Below are positions 63,726 to 64,000 of a stretch of DNA of 64,000 nt, in pieces. The notes beneath the pieces were generated by a model that was given only the letters and a program-made list of their open reading frames with translations, ran no database searches and had not been told where the DNA came from. The number at the start of each line of letters is the position of its first letter. Position 1 is the first letter of the stretch. Source of the stretch: Candidatus Bathyarchaeota archaeon BA1 (GTDB lineage Archaea; Thermoproteota; Bathyarchaeia; Bathyarchaeales; Bathyarchaeaceae); contig LIHJ01000089.1 of the NCBI GenBank assembly GCA_001399805.1, positions 63,641 to 127,640 of the forward strand, written 5' to 3'. Both the position numbers and the translations under genes were made by a program.

Positions 63726-64000
63726 TGGGGATCAATATGGGCGTTAAGTCTTGTGAGGCTTGCGGCAAACGTTCAGCGAGATACGTTTGCCAAGAATGTG
63801 GACGTGAGGTTTGTGACGTCTGCCTAGAACCACAAGCATGGGTTTGCTCTAATTGCTACCGCCGGCTTAAGCCGGAGGCACCACCCACACCATTAGAAGC
63901 CCTCATGTGGTCCACCCCGTTCAAGCTGTTTCTGTTAGGCTCTCTCCTAATCTTTATTGGAATGATCTTCATAATAATCACATCCATCCTCTCTGGTGCA
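63725..64000 (+). CDS. Zinc-ribbon membrane protein, cut by the window end
   Basis: The first 92 codons are visible. CEACGKRSARYVCQECGREV, then CDVCLEPQAWVCSNCYRRL, give eight cysteines in C-x2-C pairs, a B-box-like double zinc site. A hydrophobic span follows (FLLGSLLIFIGMIFIIITSI). Starts inside the DUF131 stop, so the two are co-translated. An alternative ATG lies at 63737. Confidence 0.7.
   Translation, partial: MGINMGVKSCEACGKRSARYVCQECGREVCDVCLEPQAWVCSNCYRRLKPEAPPTPLEALMWSTPFKLFLLGSLLIFIGMIFIIITSILSGA

Noticed and set aside
1..64000. CRISPR array or cas genes
   Set aside because: No regularly spaced direct repeats of 24-40 bases and no Cas motif were seen anywhere.

Overview
This is an archaeal chromosome segment. 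It carries both subunits of the archaeal PolD replicase, Orc1/Cdc6, NurA and HerA, a four-OB-fold RPA, Alba, SRP54, Sec61-beta, Rpo4, L21e, Pus10, Nob1, an Elf1-like zinc-ribbon protein, deoxyhypusine synthase next to aIF5A, and the archaeal lipid genes carS and GGGP synthase. PolD together with Alba, an Elf1-like protein and a tRNA holding what look like three introns points to a PolD-bearing lineage of the Thermoproteota/TACK group. A Bathyarchaeia-like or related thermophilic lineage is my best guess. It is an inference from gene content; no 16S is present.

Layout. 0-5.7 kb: topoisomerase I interrupted by an intein in its active-site motif, two small ORFs, carS, a dCTP deaminase-family gene, a decayed 2-hydroxyacid dehydrogenase and a mini-ferredoxin. 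5.9-13.4 kb: D-aminoacylase, then a long minus-strand operon (srp54-pus10-rpl21e-rpo4-DUF655-ksgA-hemK2). 13.5-17.5 kb: nucleotidyltransferase and homing-endonuclease remnants, dys, aIF5A, nadK and nob1. 17.5-23.5 kb: an erosion zone of frameshifted accessory and metabolic genes (thioredoxin-like, GNAT, methyltransferase, OMP decarboxylase, a probable orotate phosphoribosyltransferase, an MFS remnant, a DUF4258/DUF2283 pair, VapBC) and a sugar-phosphate isomerase-like gene. 23.6-31.8 kb: intron-rich tRNA-Ser(CGA), nucleoside phosphorylase, phosphosugar mutase, an AbrB-PhoU regulator, DUF429, DP1, DUF99 and a free-standing LAGLIDADG endonuclease. 31.9-37 kb: cdc6, a probable replication origin with origin-recognition boxes, a winged-helix protein, nurA and herA. 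37-43.2 kb: a membrane-anchored winged-helix protein with palindromic sites upstream, an aminotransferase, an HTH-MNT-HEPN-HEPN cluster and a 1.4 kb ORF-poor hairpin-rich stretch. 43.2-48.3 kb: elf1, GGGP synthase and DP2. 48.3-52.6 kb: a broken asparaginase, MazG-like, DUF488, VapBC and a disrupted glyA. 52.6-64 kb: sec61-beta, an Sm-like gene, DUF2070, alba, a class-III aminotransferase, a double-MgtE transporter divergent from two PhoU-RCK_C genes, trpB2, rpa, DUF131 and a partial zinc-ribbon membrane protein.

Two themes stand out. First, replication functions cluster: DP1, Orc1/Cdc6, origin, NurA and HerA lie within 9 kb, and DP2 and RPA lie further along. Second, about fifteen accessory or biosynthetic genes carry frameshifts or stops, while the long information-processing genes (DP2, Pus10, SRP54, RPA, HerA) read through cleanly. 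That contrast favours real gene erosion over random sequencing error, but raw reads would be needed to prove it.
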